Shown here piece after piece: positions 11,179-22,705 of a DNA stretch of 64,000 nucleotides. The notes under the pieces are model-generated. The model saw only the letters and a program-made list of their open reading frames with translations, ran no database searches and had not been told where the DNA came from. Position numbers and translations under genes: made by a program. This DNA comes from Edolisoma coerulescens (Eukaryota; Chordata; Aves; Passeriformes; Campephagidae), in NCBI GenBank assembly GCA_013397115.1, contig VWZW01002639.1, positions 620,001 to 684,000 on the forward strand, read 5' to 3'. The number at the start of each line of letters is the position of its first letter. The stretch's first letter is position 1.

Positions 11179-13035
11179 GTCCTGTTTCAGCTTTTCCTCC
11201 CTTGTGCCATCTGTGGAGGATTGTGCTGGGTCAGGTGAGGAATTGGCAGCAGGGGATTGTGGCTGTTCCTTGGAGCTGTGCCTTGAAGCAGAACAGGGCT
11301 TGATATTGGTGATCATTAAAAACACCATAAAGCTCTTCACAAGCAATGGCTCATCCAAATTCTGAGCCAGGGATATCCTGATTATCTCCCAAGCATGAAA
11401 ATAAATTCCCTCAGCTGTTTAAAAAGACAAAGTATTCGCATGTTTCATACCCAGAGGGAGTTTCTGGCACTTGGCATTTGGATTCAAGGCTGGAGATGAA
11501 CCTGTGCAAGTGCTCTGGGCAGTGAAATCTGCTTTGCTCTTCAGTGAGCATTTTCAAGTTGCACAAAGCTGTAACATAATTGGAGGAGCCATTAATCTCT
11601 GGTTTGATCCCCCTCAATTAATTGTGTACACAAAAAAACCACTTTAAAATGCAAACCAGACTGAATTCAAAGGCATAAGCAATATCTTCAGTTATTGAGG
11701 TGAAAACATCAGCAAGAAGATTTTGGCCAAGGTATTTCTCCAACCAGAGCTGGAGGTTTTCTGAAACAATGAGGAGGGGGAGAGTTTGAATGTACAGGGA
11801 GGGGATGGCCTCCAAAAGACTTCCAGAGCCTGCAAAGAGTAAATCAGAATTAATGACTCTGCTCGTTGATGGGGAGCTGCATCTTTTTATGTCTGCAAAT
11901 AAGAACAGATGTGTTGTTGCTTGGAACAGTTTTGATGAGGGATTTCCCAAACATAATCTATGTTTGTGGGTATGTTGGTCTTGAGAAAACAGTATTTTCT
12001 GTCAAATCAGGAATTGTCTGATCTGTGTGCTGCCTTGCACATCACCAAAATGGAAAATGCAGATTTCATGTGCATCTAAAAAGAAAACTAAATTATTCAT
12101 AAAATACATTAGTCACTTAAAAAAGAGCAGGTCAGAGTAACACTTAATTGCTCTTATTCATTAAAAAGAGGTTTAGTCAATGGAAAAGTTTGATTGAACT
12201 ATCTGCTTATCTTCCAGAGCTACTATTCCTCCTTTATGGTTTCATTCATCAGGGCTCTGTGCTGCCAAATAACTGTTCTCTGCTGAGAAATACCCAAAAC
12301 TCAGACTTGCTTTTTAAATTGTGGCCAAATTCCCAGTCAGCATAAAGTACGAGCTGCTGTGTGCCTGGTTTTCTTGGCTTAACCTCTGAAGTCACATTTG
12401 GACCTTTGGGATTTGTGGAATCTTTTGAGAACAGCTGGTAGGTAATGAGATATTTATATATTGAGTGTCAGTGAGATTAGTAACAGCGGATATTAAGAAA
12501 AAATGCTTCCAAACGTCCTTTTTCATGCTGGAAGTTTTGCTTGGAAAAGACAGGTTTTAAGACAGAAGGAAGTGGGAACTGCAGGACACTGTTCCCATGT
12601 TCCTGAGTCCGTCCTGATGCTCTCTGCAGTTCCTGGATCCCACTTCTTCTTCCCTTGCTCCTTAATGCTTCTTGTAATTCTCTTTCCACGGATGTTTGGG
12701 CTGAATTTCAATGCTGCAGCCTGCAGCGAGCTCTCCCCCGGTGGATCAGCATGCGGCTCACATCGGCCTTTCCACACGGAGGTGCAGGGAAGGCAGCCCT
12801 TAATGAGAATTGTCAAAGTGAGAAAAGAGAACGTTGTTGTGAGCAAATTCCGGGGCGAGTTGATTATGAAGGACTCTGCTCCTTCAGATGTTCTTGCAGG
12901 CTGGTAAGTGCTCAGTACAAGCTCGTAAACTCGCCGCACAGATGATTGTTTTACAGTCAGTCTTTTTACTGGGGATAAATCGGACGACTCTCCACGTGAT
13001 GGGTGGGCTTGGATTGTTCCACCAGCCCGAGCTGG
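11179..13035. other. Unique DNA; its distal part is a CpG-rich patch
   Basis: 11,179-12,650 shows no recognised repeat or gene. The patch at 12,700-13,000 is annotated separately. Frames on both strands overlap throughout. Confidence 0.5.
12700..13000. other. CpG-retaining patch, possible conserved element or non-coding exon
   Basis: By hand count 14 CpGs lie between about 12,725 and 12,998, against almost none in neighbouring kilobases. A good splice donor, CTG|GTAAGT, has its GT at 12,904-12,905. CAG acceptor-like sites at about 12,720-12,727 have only weak pyrimidine tracts. Two plus frames and one minus frame are all open here, and none resembles a protein I know. Either a constrained regulatory element or an exon of an unidentified transcript would fit; chance is also possible. 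Confidence 0.25.
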
Positions 13036-13137
13036 GTGTTTAAAAGATGTGGGGATGTGGTTAATGGGGGGCTTGGCAGTGGTTTGATTTTATATTCTTA
13101 AAGGTCTTTTCCACCCTAAATGGTTCTGTGATTCCAT
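13036..13137 (+). mobile_element. CR1 LINE 3' terminal fragment
   Basis: TGTTTAAAAGATGTGGGGAT, then GGCTTGGCAGTGGTTTGATT, then CTTAAAGGTCTTTTCCACCC and TGGTTCTGTGATTCC. Only the last 100 bases of the element remain, with one deletion relative to the 10.9-kb copy. Confidence 0.88.
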
Positions 13138-13467
13138 GTGCACGTTCAGGCTGGGAACAGGCACGTCTTGGAGGGGATGGGGAGGGGTTTTTACCTCTTT
13201 GAGACCACTTTCTATCCCCACTGCTCCTGGGAAGGTACCTGAGCTTGAGCTGTGTCACAGGAAACATTAGGAGCGTTCCAATAAATGGGAAATTCAGGTT
13301 TGTTTGATGACAAGGAGCTCAGTGCAAACCTCTCCCCAAAAAACCTTGGATTTTCATGGCCTGTGTGCTGTGTTTGTCTCTGATCTGGTGGAAACTGTGA
13401 AAAAGTGTGCACGGACTGTAAATCCAATCTATGGAGATGTGCATTCCTTAATGATGAATGTAGATGG

Positions 13468-13530
13468 TAGATTTAGATGGGATAGTAGGAAGAAACTCTT
13501 CCCCGTGAGGATGGTGAGGCCCTGGAACTC
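13468..13530 (+). mobile_element. Short internal CR1 fragment
   Basis: GATTTAGATGGGATAGTAGG, AAGAAACTCTTCCCCGTGAG, GATGGTGAGGCCCTGGAACT matches the CR1 segment upstream of the CCCAGAGAAGCTGTGG block. Both ends are missing. It lies 330 bases after a 3'-terminal fragment in the same orientation, but the element order is reversed, so they are separate insertions. Confidence 0.7.
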
Positions 13531-14029
13531 TTTCCATTCCCTTTCATAATAATCAGCCTGAAAATACCAAGGAAACATTTCTTAATACTTTTTAAAAATA
13601 AAAAAAATCTGGTTTATTTTAGGGATATCTGTTTAGTAGAAATCACAAAAAAATATTCTTAAAATTTCCATTTTGGATTTTCATCAGAATATTTCTATTC
13701 CATGGTAATTTTAAAAGATTATTATTTTTTAACAAACAAAACACCCCAAATGTTTTCTTTTCAATTAGTTTTATATGCAAATTGGCCAAGCTCAGTGGAA
13801 ATGGCTGTCATAGGACACAAAGCTTTTGGCAGCAGTCACAAATAAAAGGCTTAAATTCATTTAAAATGGGTACCTTTCAATGAAAATAGATCTGTTCTTT
13901 TGAAATCTCCTGGCTGATGTGGCATGGGAACGTACAATGACAATTCCCTTTATCCAGAGGGAATTCATCCATTACAGTGTATTTCCGGAGGATTTATGGG
14001 TTTTTTCTTAATTTTTATTACTGAACTGA

Positions 14030-14240
14030 TCTGCATGAGAGCAGGGCCTTTGTTCCGTAGGGATTCATTGGATCCAGATGTTTGTTTTCTATGGGAAGTC
14101 GTAATCTCATTTGTGACATTGCACTGGGTTGCGGCAAAACGGTGCCGATGACAAAGGCAGGATTATCACTTCTGCCAGGGATAAGCCACTGAGAGATTCC
14201 AGTAAAACAAAGGCCTGGATTCCGTGTAAATTCATCCTCT
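14030..14240. promoter_or_regulatory. Weak candidate conserved non-coding element
   Basis: About six CpGs in 200 bases (TTCCGTAGGG, GTCGTAATC, TTGCGGCAAAACGGTGCCGA), flanked by CpG-poor AT-rich DNA. Retained CpGs in otherwise depleted DNA can indicate constraint. No further evidence is available from the sequence alone. Confidence 0.15.
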
Positions 14241-15840
14241 AATAGGAAATTTTGCATAGGGGGTGAGAGAAGGGAAACCAGAACCAAGAGCTTGTGTACA
14301 GTGAGCAGGGCTGAGCAGGGCCTGCAAAAACCTCTCGGCTTCTTGGTGGGTCCTTGCCACCCACTCAGCTTTCCCAGATTTCCTCATTCCAACCTCATCC
14401 CGCACTGGGAAGTTTGTCGCCAGAGCTGTGGGCTCTCCCAGCACCCTTCAGTGGCTCCCTTCCAATGTCCAGCTCAGCCCTCCTGCTTTTCATCCGGAGC
14501 TGGGTAGATTTTATGGTTCAGTCCCATTCCTGTTATTCCAGGTCTGGATTCTCATCTCTATTTCAGAGGAATTGATGCATGGAATTTTCTGTGAGGCACA
14601 CAGGGAAGTTGGTCTTCAGATGGTTGAGTCTTGAGGGACCTTTTCCTGCTGCCTCAGGAGTTTTACCAGCGAGACCTTCCATTATTCCCGGGATTCCTTG
14701 CAGACAGCTCCAGGAATGCTGAACCAGAATTAAAGGGTTGATTTCCCTTTCCTTGAGATATTGCCTGGTTCAGCTGGGACAAACTTTCTTTCCAACAAAA
14801 CAAACAAACTCCTCTTGGATTTTAGCAGGAAGTGGGAGTTCTCTTCATATCCATGTGGTCCTATATTACAGAAATCTGTTTGTTCACGGATTCTTTTCAG
14901 GGTGTTTTAAGACAAGAGTATCTTACTAAAAAATAAGACTCTGGATTCTTGACTGATTCCAACCTATTTCATTTTTCAATGCTGCAAGATTCCAGAATTA
15001 GTAAAAATACAAGTTCATGTGACTTTAATTAATTTTTAGCCTTTAAATGCGTTTGCAGTAGCTGTTAGTCTGCACACAAGACCATGCCAAGAGTTGATAA
15101 AGGCAGCTTAGTTCAGTACCATTGTGCAGAAGATAAATCTTGGGGGGCATGGTATAATTTATAATCCTGGGTATTTCATCTTTATTAGCTTTAATGATAT
15201 CAGATATTCTGATCATTTTAACAAGTTGGGTCAAATGTCAAATCTAGTTAGCATCATTTATCAATAAATTCAATTTTTTTGCCTCCAGCTTTGGACTGGC
15301 AATTTTATGTGTGTTCATGTCTGTGTTATAATCTAGAGAGATTCATTGGGAGCTGTAGAAGAACAGAGATTGAGGTTTTTACATATAAAATAAGAAATCA
15401 CACTCCACAGAAGGCTCAAGGGAATGTTAGAAACAAGGAGTATTTGTCACTTGCAAGCTGAAGCAAAGTGGTTATAAATACATGGCTCACATTAACATCC
15501 CACTTCCTTGTGGGTACACTGTGCATAAAGGCTTGGAAATAATTGAAATGGAGAAACCGAGCAACCGAGAGCAGCAGAGCTGCTGATCACAGGTGGGAAG
15601 GGAGTTTTTAGGGAGTGCCAGACTTTGCGTGATTGCCACTGCAGGAATATAAAGTCCCACCCAGAGAGGGGCCTGAGAGATTATATTCCATAAACAAGGC
15701 AAATAATGAAGTGAATGACAACTTCACCTTAATTGCATATTTTTGCAAATATAGCAGACCAGGAGGATGATTTCTTTTTGTGCTCAGCCACTTGCTGTTT
15801 CATAAAACTTTGGGCTAATTATGGCAGGAAAAGGAAGCAG

Positions 15841-15866
15841 TATGAATGGAATCTATGAATGGAATC
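15841..15866. repeat. 13-base tandem duplication
   Basis: TATGAATGGAATC occurs twice back to back, followed by a partial third start (TA). It is a recent slippage-type duplication. Confidence 0.9.
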
Positions 15867-17619
15867 TAATGCTCAAAGGGCATTAAATCACCCCCACCTC
15901 GTATTTCTCCTACACTGTTGTCCCTGAAAAAGCTCATGACATGCCTTAAAGGGAGCTTTCCAGTGCTGAATGACCCAGAAAATAAATCTGTAAATGGAGC
16001 TAAAATATCACCCATGATGCTGGAATGTGGAAAATCGAGGGATGTGTTTTAGGAAGGTTTAGGAATCATTGGAATCTCAGTTTCTTGGAGTGCTGCAGCT
16101 GCTCTGGGCAGAGTGAATCCTGCCTCAAGCCCCAGCGCCCACTTGGCTCCTGCACAGATCAATGTCAGGGCATCCTCAGCCTTCCCCAACTTCAAACACA
16201 AAAGTAAGTCTGACTCTTTTAATCCTCCATCAGGTCCAGAATGATTAACATTTATTATGGAGCCACTTAATGGCCAGTGGCCATCCAGTCAGAGGAGATT
16301 TATATCTCCTTACAACAGCTTAATGTGGACTTATGCTCCCCCAGGGTCCCGTGTCCAGCTGAGTGGCCAAAATGAACATGCTCAGAACTCTCTTACTCTC
16401 AGCAAACTCCAGACCCGGTGGCTACTTGCACATTTTAATCTGATTTATCTTGTCAAGGATAACGCCAATGCCAAACTGAGCTGCACCAGCAAATCTTGTG
16501 CAGGGTCCTGCCTGCCAGAAACTCTGCTTTCAGAGGCTGCCCTGAGCTGTCAGAACTGGTAGCTGTGCTGTGCAGAGGTTTGTGTGACACTGGGTTAACA
16601 TTTGGGTACAAGATGAAGCAGACCTCTGTCAGATTTTGGCTTTGGGGCGTTACTGAGCAGCACTCGCTGTTCTCATTTAGGGTTAGGAAATATTTAAGAT
16701 AAAACCTTCAGGTGTCCTTGTGTGAAGCCCAGATTCAGAGCACTGAGCATTTGAGCTGAAGAATAATGTTGGCATTGAGTGTAAGGACATGTAATTGTTG
16801 TTGTTTTATGCTAAGTGTAATTTCACAATATTTGGAGTCTAACTCCAGAGGTAATAGCTGAGCATCACAGCTACATGGCCTGGCAAATAATGCAGCTAAA
16901 ATGAGTGTGCTTCAAGAAATCAGCTTAAGCTCTTAAAGCTCTGCTCTGAAAGTCTCTTATTTTTACATTCTTTACAATGAGAGAATCATCTTTATTTATG
17001 ACAGAAACATTCTTCAGTCAAAGCCTCTAATTTTTTATGGGTATGCAGCAATTCCATCCTGGGAAAAGAGCCAGTAAAAATTTACTATTAGATTTCTTTT
17101 TCTGGGTCTGACGTTTGACAAAAGCAGCTGACCAATGTTTTCTCTTTCGCTCAGAAGACAGGGAAGCAATCTCTACTTCCACAGGCAAGCAAGTAGGTGA
17201 AAGCCTCCTTCTTTCTGTTGTCTTTGGCTCATGCTTCTAGAGCAGCAAAGGGTGAATCCAACCCTTCCACAGGAGCTCTGTAACGTGAGCAATGATTTCT
17301 GAATCGTCCCCTTGCCCTGATTCACCTGTCTCAGCCGAGGTGGTGACTGCTCTTGCATTTGGATTGTTACCCAGAAGTGCTTATCTGCTCTTTGCCTGCA
17401 CTGCTGCATGGAGCTGCAGAGGAGAATGCCTTGAAATCCTTGCAGAATTTTCCTGTTCCATCACATCTCATCTGCAGTCACGTTTCTTGTAGAATCACCC
17501 AAATCCCAAGCCTTTCTAATTAGTGTAGCCTAATCAGCAGGACTCCAAGAGCTTCCTGGCTCCCTCATTTCCATTCTCTGCTGTCCCAGCAAGTGCCTTG
17601 ACCTCCCCAGCAGTCGGGG

Positions 17620-18090
17620 AAAGCTGTGGCAGTTGTACCTGAGGTGTTTTTCCTGGGAAGTGGGCAGGCTCCCCAAAGCACCCATTCCTGTGGCGCCTGG
17701 AGCGGAGCGGTTCTGACGTGAAGCATAAACGACATAAAGTTGTATTAAAAAAGGCAGGAGCTGTCCTGGCTCCCCACGTAAGCGAATGTGTCGAGCCTCA
17801 GTGCTCAGAAGGAAAACAGAGTGTACTTTGTGCCCATAATCAGCATGTTTCCAGCAGCCTGGCAAATGGTTTATGATATTATTCCCAACCGTTGCGCCAT
17901 CAGGAGCAGTCCTGCATTTCAACTTAATTGAGCCACTGCTATGACACAGCCAAGCTTTTCAAGTGGTGAAATTGTAATTATAGAGAGTGCTTCTCTGGCA
18001 TTTTCCATGGGATAGCTGCTTGCAAAATACGCAGCCCTCGGAATACATCTGTGAGGAGCATTTTCCTGGGGGGACTTGGCGTTCGTGTTT
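17620..18090. promoter_or_regulatory. CpG-retaining patch, candidate conserved element
   Basis: About fourteen CpGs by eye over 400 bases (GGCGCCTGGAGCGGAGCGGT, CCACGTAAGCGAATGTGTCG, AACCGTTGCGCCATC, GGCGTTCGTG), in a neighbourhood nearly free of CpG. It also has CATAAACGACATAAAG and TTTATGATATTATTCC stretches of mixed composition. It is too small and too CpG-poor for a classical promoter island. No transcript feature is visible. Confidence 0.22.
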
Positions 18091-18125
18091 CCTGTGCCAA
18101 GCTCCTGACTCCTTAGGAGAGAGGG

Positions 18126-18182
18126 TTGGGGGTTGGACTTGATGAGCTTGGAGTTCTTCTCCAACTTCAGTGGTTCTCTGTG
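18126..18182 (+). mobile_element. CR1 LINE 3' terminal remnant
   Basis: GGGGGTTGGACTTGATGAGC, TTGGAGTTCTTCTCCAACTT, CAGTGGTTCTCTGTG corresponds to the last 55 bases of CR1 (GGACTCGATGATC and CCAACC-like end). Very short and diverged. Confidence 0.7.
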
Positions 18183-18892
18183 CCTTGAACTGGGGCGTTC
18201 TTACCCCATTTCCTCCCGTTCCCACCACAAGGCCACCCTTCCCTTCAAGGGATGGGTTGTGCCAGGAGCTCAGAGCTGAGGTGGCACGCCCTGTATTCCA
18301 CACCCAGGCCCTGGGATTGCTCTAGGCCACGGGGAAAAATGGAAAACTTGGGGAAAATTTTGTCATGGGCTCACTTTTCTGTGACATAATGGACCCTTGA
18401 GCAGCCAGTTATGGAGCATGGCATTTTCTGAACCTTAGTGATGCACACACCACTGAGAGAGAACAGCATGGAGCTGGCAGTGGGGCTGGAGCTGCCGTTA
18501 ATTATAGATTTGTCCCAGGAAAGGTGCATTCAGCCGAAGGTCACAATTTCAAGCTGTCAGTGGTTGATTCTGCAGAATCTATACATCGGGTGTAGCTTTC
18601 AGGGGGAGGCAGAGTGGCTCAAGTGCCTGTTTGCATCAGGGAATATGGAATAAAAATCAAAATGAATGGTTTATATCCCCTTGTGCTGCACTGAGCCAGG
18701 AGGAGAGCTGGGATAGCCGTGCAGGGTGGGAGAGTGCAGAGGTAAAGTAGTGAAAACAGGGAGAAGGGGTAGCATGTGTCACCAGGGATCTCCTTCCTTT
18801 GCTTCACGGGTTCGTGTTAGAGAACAGAACCACTGGGCAGGGCTGGATTTCCAGAGGTGCTGTGGAAACAACTGGATTTACTTGAGTTCCTC
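18183..18892. other. Unique DNA upstream of the LTR
   Basis: About 700 bases of mixed sequence between a CR1 remnant and the solo LTR. No gene, simple repeat or transposon is recognised. Confidence 0.5.
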
Positions 18893-18896
18893 AGAG
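18893..18896. repeat. Target-site duplication, left copy (AGAG)
   Basis: AGAG directly before the LTR's TG; the identical 4 bases follow the LTR's CA at 19,406. Chance match of four bases is about 1 in 256 for a fixed boundary, so the support is moderate. Confidence 0.7.
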
Positions 18897-19238
18897 TGAT
18901 GCCATGATGATTTTTTGCCTTTTTTATGTACCCTTTTTATACCCCTTTGTGTAGCCTTTTATATAGCTTTTATATATCCTTAGTGCTTTTGGCCCACATA
19001 CTTGTAATTCCCTGACTCTGATAACTTATCTGAGACCCAATGTTCTGTTAAGCCAGGAGACCAAACACCCTGGAAGCCTCGCTCCTAGGGGTCAGAAAGC
19101 CCCAGACACCAAGGTCCTCTCCAGAACACATCCTGTAAACTGAGATAGGCCCATCCAGGGGGGAGATTCCTCGGAATGGGGGATTCATTCAAGTCTCTCA
19201 TTGGGGAATCTTTGATAGATATGCTGATTTGCAAGGCC

Positions 19239-19244
19239 TATAAG
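19239..19244 (+). promoter_or_regulatory. TATA box of the solo LTR
   Basis: TATAAG inside GGCCTATAAGTTGTATA, about 90 bases before the AATAAA. That spacing leaves a short R region, as expected of an LTR promoter. Activity is not known. Confidence 0.45.
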
Positions 19245-19329
19245 TTGTATATGGGATTTATCGTGTGGTGCATTCTGGTGTGCATTTCAGCACACTCCAC
19301 CTGCACGATGTGGTGTACCAAGGATCCTA

Positions 19330-19335
19330 AATAAA
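19330..19335 (+). terminator. Polyadenylation signal of the solo LTR
   Basis: AATAAA in CCTAAATAAATACTG, followed by a GT-rich stretch (ACCGTGTCTGG) roughly 30 bases downstream. This is the usual pairing for cleavage and polyadenylation at the R/U5 boundary. Confidence 0.6.
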
Positions 19336-19405
19336 TACTGAAGTAAAAACCCCTTTCCCTTTAACCGTGTCTGGCTTTTAATTTTAAGACCAGGAAAAGG
19401 CAACA

Positions 19406-19409
19406 AGAG
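19406..19409. repeat. Target-site duplication, right copy (AGAG)
   Basis: Matches the bases at 18,893-18,896 and closes the LTR insertion. Confidence 0.7.
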
Positions 19410-22400
19410 CACAGGCACCATGGAGGCTGACATCCAAACCAGCTGCCTCCTTCTTGCCCCCACATGACAAAACCACTCTCTTTTGGTTTCAGATACACTC
19501 CAGCTCTTGTTGTTTGGGTCTGGATTTTGATGCTGGTTGTTTTTTTCCCCTCTTTACCTTCAGCTGTTGCGTGCTCTGCTGTTCCAGTGCTGTGAGAAGC
19601 TCTGGGATATCACCTGACACTCTCCACTCTGGTGCTGCATCAATGCAAATCGTTGCTGGCTCTCCCTGCCTTTCATCCCAGACAGTCTGGCACTATAATT
19701 GCTTGGTTCTAATATTTCCTCTCCCAAGGCTATCAATTTGTTTTCAATTTCTCCACCTGTTGGGTTGGCTCAGGTATCCCTCAGGGTTTTGTCCTAGGCA
19801 TCCACTACTTAATTTATTATGCTCCCAGCTCTGGAACACGGGCACCCTGAAGCATTTTTACAAGCAGGATTCTATTACGGGGTTGTTTTGTTTGCCAGAG
19901 ATTTTGGCAGGAGCTAAGGAGAGTTTTTGTCTTTATTTGCTCCGTGCAAGCCTTGTTGTGAAGCTGGTTATTACTGCACTGCATAAATCTGAATTCTTTG
20001 ACCAGTTTTCTGGTCAGGAGTGTGCTGTGAGTGTCCAGTGCCACAGCACACGCTGAGCAAATGGCCAGGGGTGGGGGGAGCACATGAAGAACGGGCTTTG
20101 CAGGTGACGGTTTCCACATAATTCACCTGCCTTTCCTGTGGTTAACCTTGAAAATTACTTCAGGAGGTGATGGAAGGAGGCCAGATTTTGCTTTCTGCGG
20201 TGTGGATTTCGAAAAGCAGAACTTAACTCAGGGGCAGGCACTGGGAAATAAGCTGGAATCACGTGGATAAAGAGAGTAGGAGAAAAACAGCCAGGGCTCA
20301 GGGGCTGCTGCTGTACTGTCTTAGTGGAGACTGGAATGAGAATAGTAGGAAAAGTAGCATGGAATCACTTCTGTGCTTGGCATTTGAGGCTTTTTAGGCA
20401 CACATCTGAAATGTATATCTAAAATACTGTGTAAATTAGCGTTCCAAAAGTTGGTATAGCAGTTTGCTGGCTGGAAAAGCCCTGAAAATCAGAAATGGAT
20501 AAAATCCAGAGGCATGAAAGCCACACAGCTGTTTTTCTACCCTGTCCCATGTGCTAAGTGAGACATTTTTCCTTTCCATAGGATGTCAGGTGTGCTTTGC
20601 ATGGGGGTTGTGTCTCAGGACAGTGTTTCCCAGGAGAGGGGCAGAAGCAGGTGGTGTCATCTTTGAACAATTTAAAACATCCGTAACAGGGTTCCAAACT
20701 TTCTTCTTAGCCCTGTGTAGGTATTTCATTGTTTGTATGAGAAACTTCACTGCTTATAGGTTTAATAAGGACTGAGAAGAGGTTGTAGGGCAGCCTTCAA
20801 TCCCCTAGTTGTGAGTACAGGGAAGGGCAGCTGAAGGATAAGCAGCAAAACCTGTGTTTATATGAAAAACAGTGAAAAAACCTCATAATCCCCACTCTTT
20901 TCAGGGTGTGCTCCACATCTTTCGATAAAAATGTTAAAAAATAACTTCTCTATAAGACAAATCTTGGTCACCTTGGTGACAGAGTGGCTGCTGCTAAGTT
21001 GCACTCTGTGTAACCTACAATTTTTTACTCTTCCTACTCTGATATATTAATACTAAAATATTGATGAATACTTTGTCTTATCTATCTCCCCTTTCTTCCT
21101 AGCAGACAGAGAAAGCAAAAATAGCCGGAGCAGTGAGTTTTCTGGTTCTGCTGTGGTTCAGGCAATTCAGGCTTTGATTTGTGTGACCCAGCAATGTTTG
21201 GGGCAGGAGGGCTGAGTAAGAGAGGGAGTGAAAGCAAACCTTAAATCTCGGAGTAAAATGCTTGTTCTGCTCTTTCTGCTGAGGGGGATAAGGGGAAAAA
21301 AAAAAAAGATAAACAGCAGAGCCATTACAAGTTGGCCTGAGTCCAATCCCTCAGTTACATCTATGCCTTTAACTCTGCCTGAGAAAGTCATTTTAAAGAA
21401 ATACAGTTATTACATGCATTAGTCCTTGCATCCTGGGAGGTACATCTGTACTCTTCAATCTTTCTGGATTACCTCAAATGTTTCCTGAAGGCTTTTAAAT
21501 CCAGGGAAGACCAATCTGACAGAAGTCTCGCTGCAATCCTTTTCTTTTTCTGGCTCCGCAGGCAGAAAAAAAATCTGCAAAAGTCTCACAGACTATGTTT
21601 TAAAAAACAGGAAACCGAGAGAGAAAATTCAAAGTGGTCTGTAAAAACACTGCAGACAGGGATTTTGACAGGACTGCAGCTTCCCCCTAGAACAAAGTGT
21701 GATTAACTTCTCGGACTCTGGTCTCAAATCAATGTTTTCTGAGAATACAGGCCATGGGCTCAGCTGGGCAGAATTATTGTGGCTTCCCTGATTTCAGTGG
21801 ATATGTCCCAGTTTGCTGCTGCTGAAAATGGGACCGAGCAGGGTAAGTGTGCACAGCCCTCAAAATACACCCTGAATCAGCCACTTGGTTCTGATAATGC
21901 CTTATTAGTCTTTCACAGGGCTGCTGTTCCCACTTCACATCAATGAGAACTGAGACAGAAGCAAGTCCAGCATCACTAATCACTTGGATTCTGGTTTTGG
22001 GCATAGGGCTGCAATGAAATCAGAGATAATTACCCAGTGTTTGGTGTTCTGAGGTTCCAAATAAGCTACAATTGAACTGTGTCCTAAAACATTTCTCAGT
22101 AAATGCCTCTCTATTTGCTTGGACTCACAACAAGACCACAATTATGTTCTATGAAGTGATTAATCCAGAGTCCACTTGTCAGCTGACGCTGCTGGTCCTG
22201 CTGGTGCCTCTTGGAATGCCTCTGGACCTGCTCCATGTCTCTGCCTCTGCCCCTGGTGCTGGAATTCCAGGTCTGAGCCACAGTGAATGTGCCATCTGTG
22301 TGCCCTCTGGTCTGGCTCCCCTCTTCTCCAGGAAGAGGCAGGGCTGGTGATGGTCACTTGGGCCCCTGGAGGAGGTGGTCAAGCCACCAAGTTCCCCCCA

Positions 22401-22622
22401 TGGCCACAGAGCTGTGCCCTCACCCAAAGCAGTCTCCAAATGGCTCATCTGTTCTTCCAGGCAGATGGTTTGCCTCAATTAGTGCGGAAATGTGAATTAA
22501 AACACAGCCCTTGGTGCATTATAAATGGAAAGAATGAGGAGATCCATAAAACCTGCTTATTGTGGTAAATATTGTGTTTGCTTTTTCTGTGCAGTATTCC
22601 CCCAAATGAGCTGTGAGGGACT
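19410..22622. other. 3.2 kb unique non-coding DNA
   Basis: A 200-codon plus-strand frame at 19,454-20,056 is cysteine- and phenylalanine-rich and lacks any recognised domain or splice context; a minus frame overlaps it. 22,160-22,480 is GC-richer with three overlapping frames and no homology I can name. Nothing else to report. Confidence 0.5.
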
Positions 22623-22705
22623 GGAATCACAGAACTGATATGGTTGGAAAAGGCCTTTAAGATCATCAAATTCAGCCATAAACCCAGCACTAAGAAGTTC
22701 ACCAG
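22623..22705 (-). mobile_element. CR1 LINE 3' fragment
   Basis: GGAATCACAGAACTGATATG, GTTGGAAAAGGCCTTTAAGA, TTCAGCCATAAACCCAGCAC, then TAAGAAGTTCACCAGG. It is the same subfamily as the 4.5- and 31.5-kb copies, truncated after 80 bases. Confidence 0.88.

Larger units (their letters stand above)
13531..18125. other. 4.6 kb of CR1-free unique DNA
   Basis: AT-rich at 13,550-13,900 and 15,000-15,280. It contains the patches at 14,030-14,240 and 17,620-18,090 and the 13-base tandem duplication at 15,841, annotated separately. No frame exceeds 130 codons and none resembles a known protein. Confidence 0.5.
18897..19405 (+). mobile_element. Solo LTR of an endogenous retrovirus
   Basis: A 509-base block with TG at 18,897 and CA at 19,404-19,405. 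It is flanked on both sides by AGAG (18,893-18,896 and 19,406-19,409), a 4-base target duplication. Promoter-like TATAAG lies at 19,239-19,244, the polyadenylation signal AATAAA at 19,330-19,335, and a GTGTCTGG element about 30 bases later, giving the expected U3-R-U5 order on the plus strand. The first 90 bases are AT-rich with loose CTTTTTATA-like repeats. No gag, pol or env sequence adjoins it, so recombination between two LTRs probably removed the provirus. A 4-base duplication is more usual for gammaretrovirus-like (class I) elements than for ERVK (6) or ERVL (5); class is inferred only from that. Confidence 0.8.

Noticed and set aside
19454..20056. 200-codon plus-strand frame just after the LTR as a retroviral or host gene
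   Set aside because: No gag, pol, env or host motif is visible; it is cysteine/phenylalanine-rich translation of unique DNA, with a minus-strand frame over it. The adjacent LTR has both target duplications, so the frame lies outside the element.
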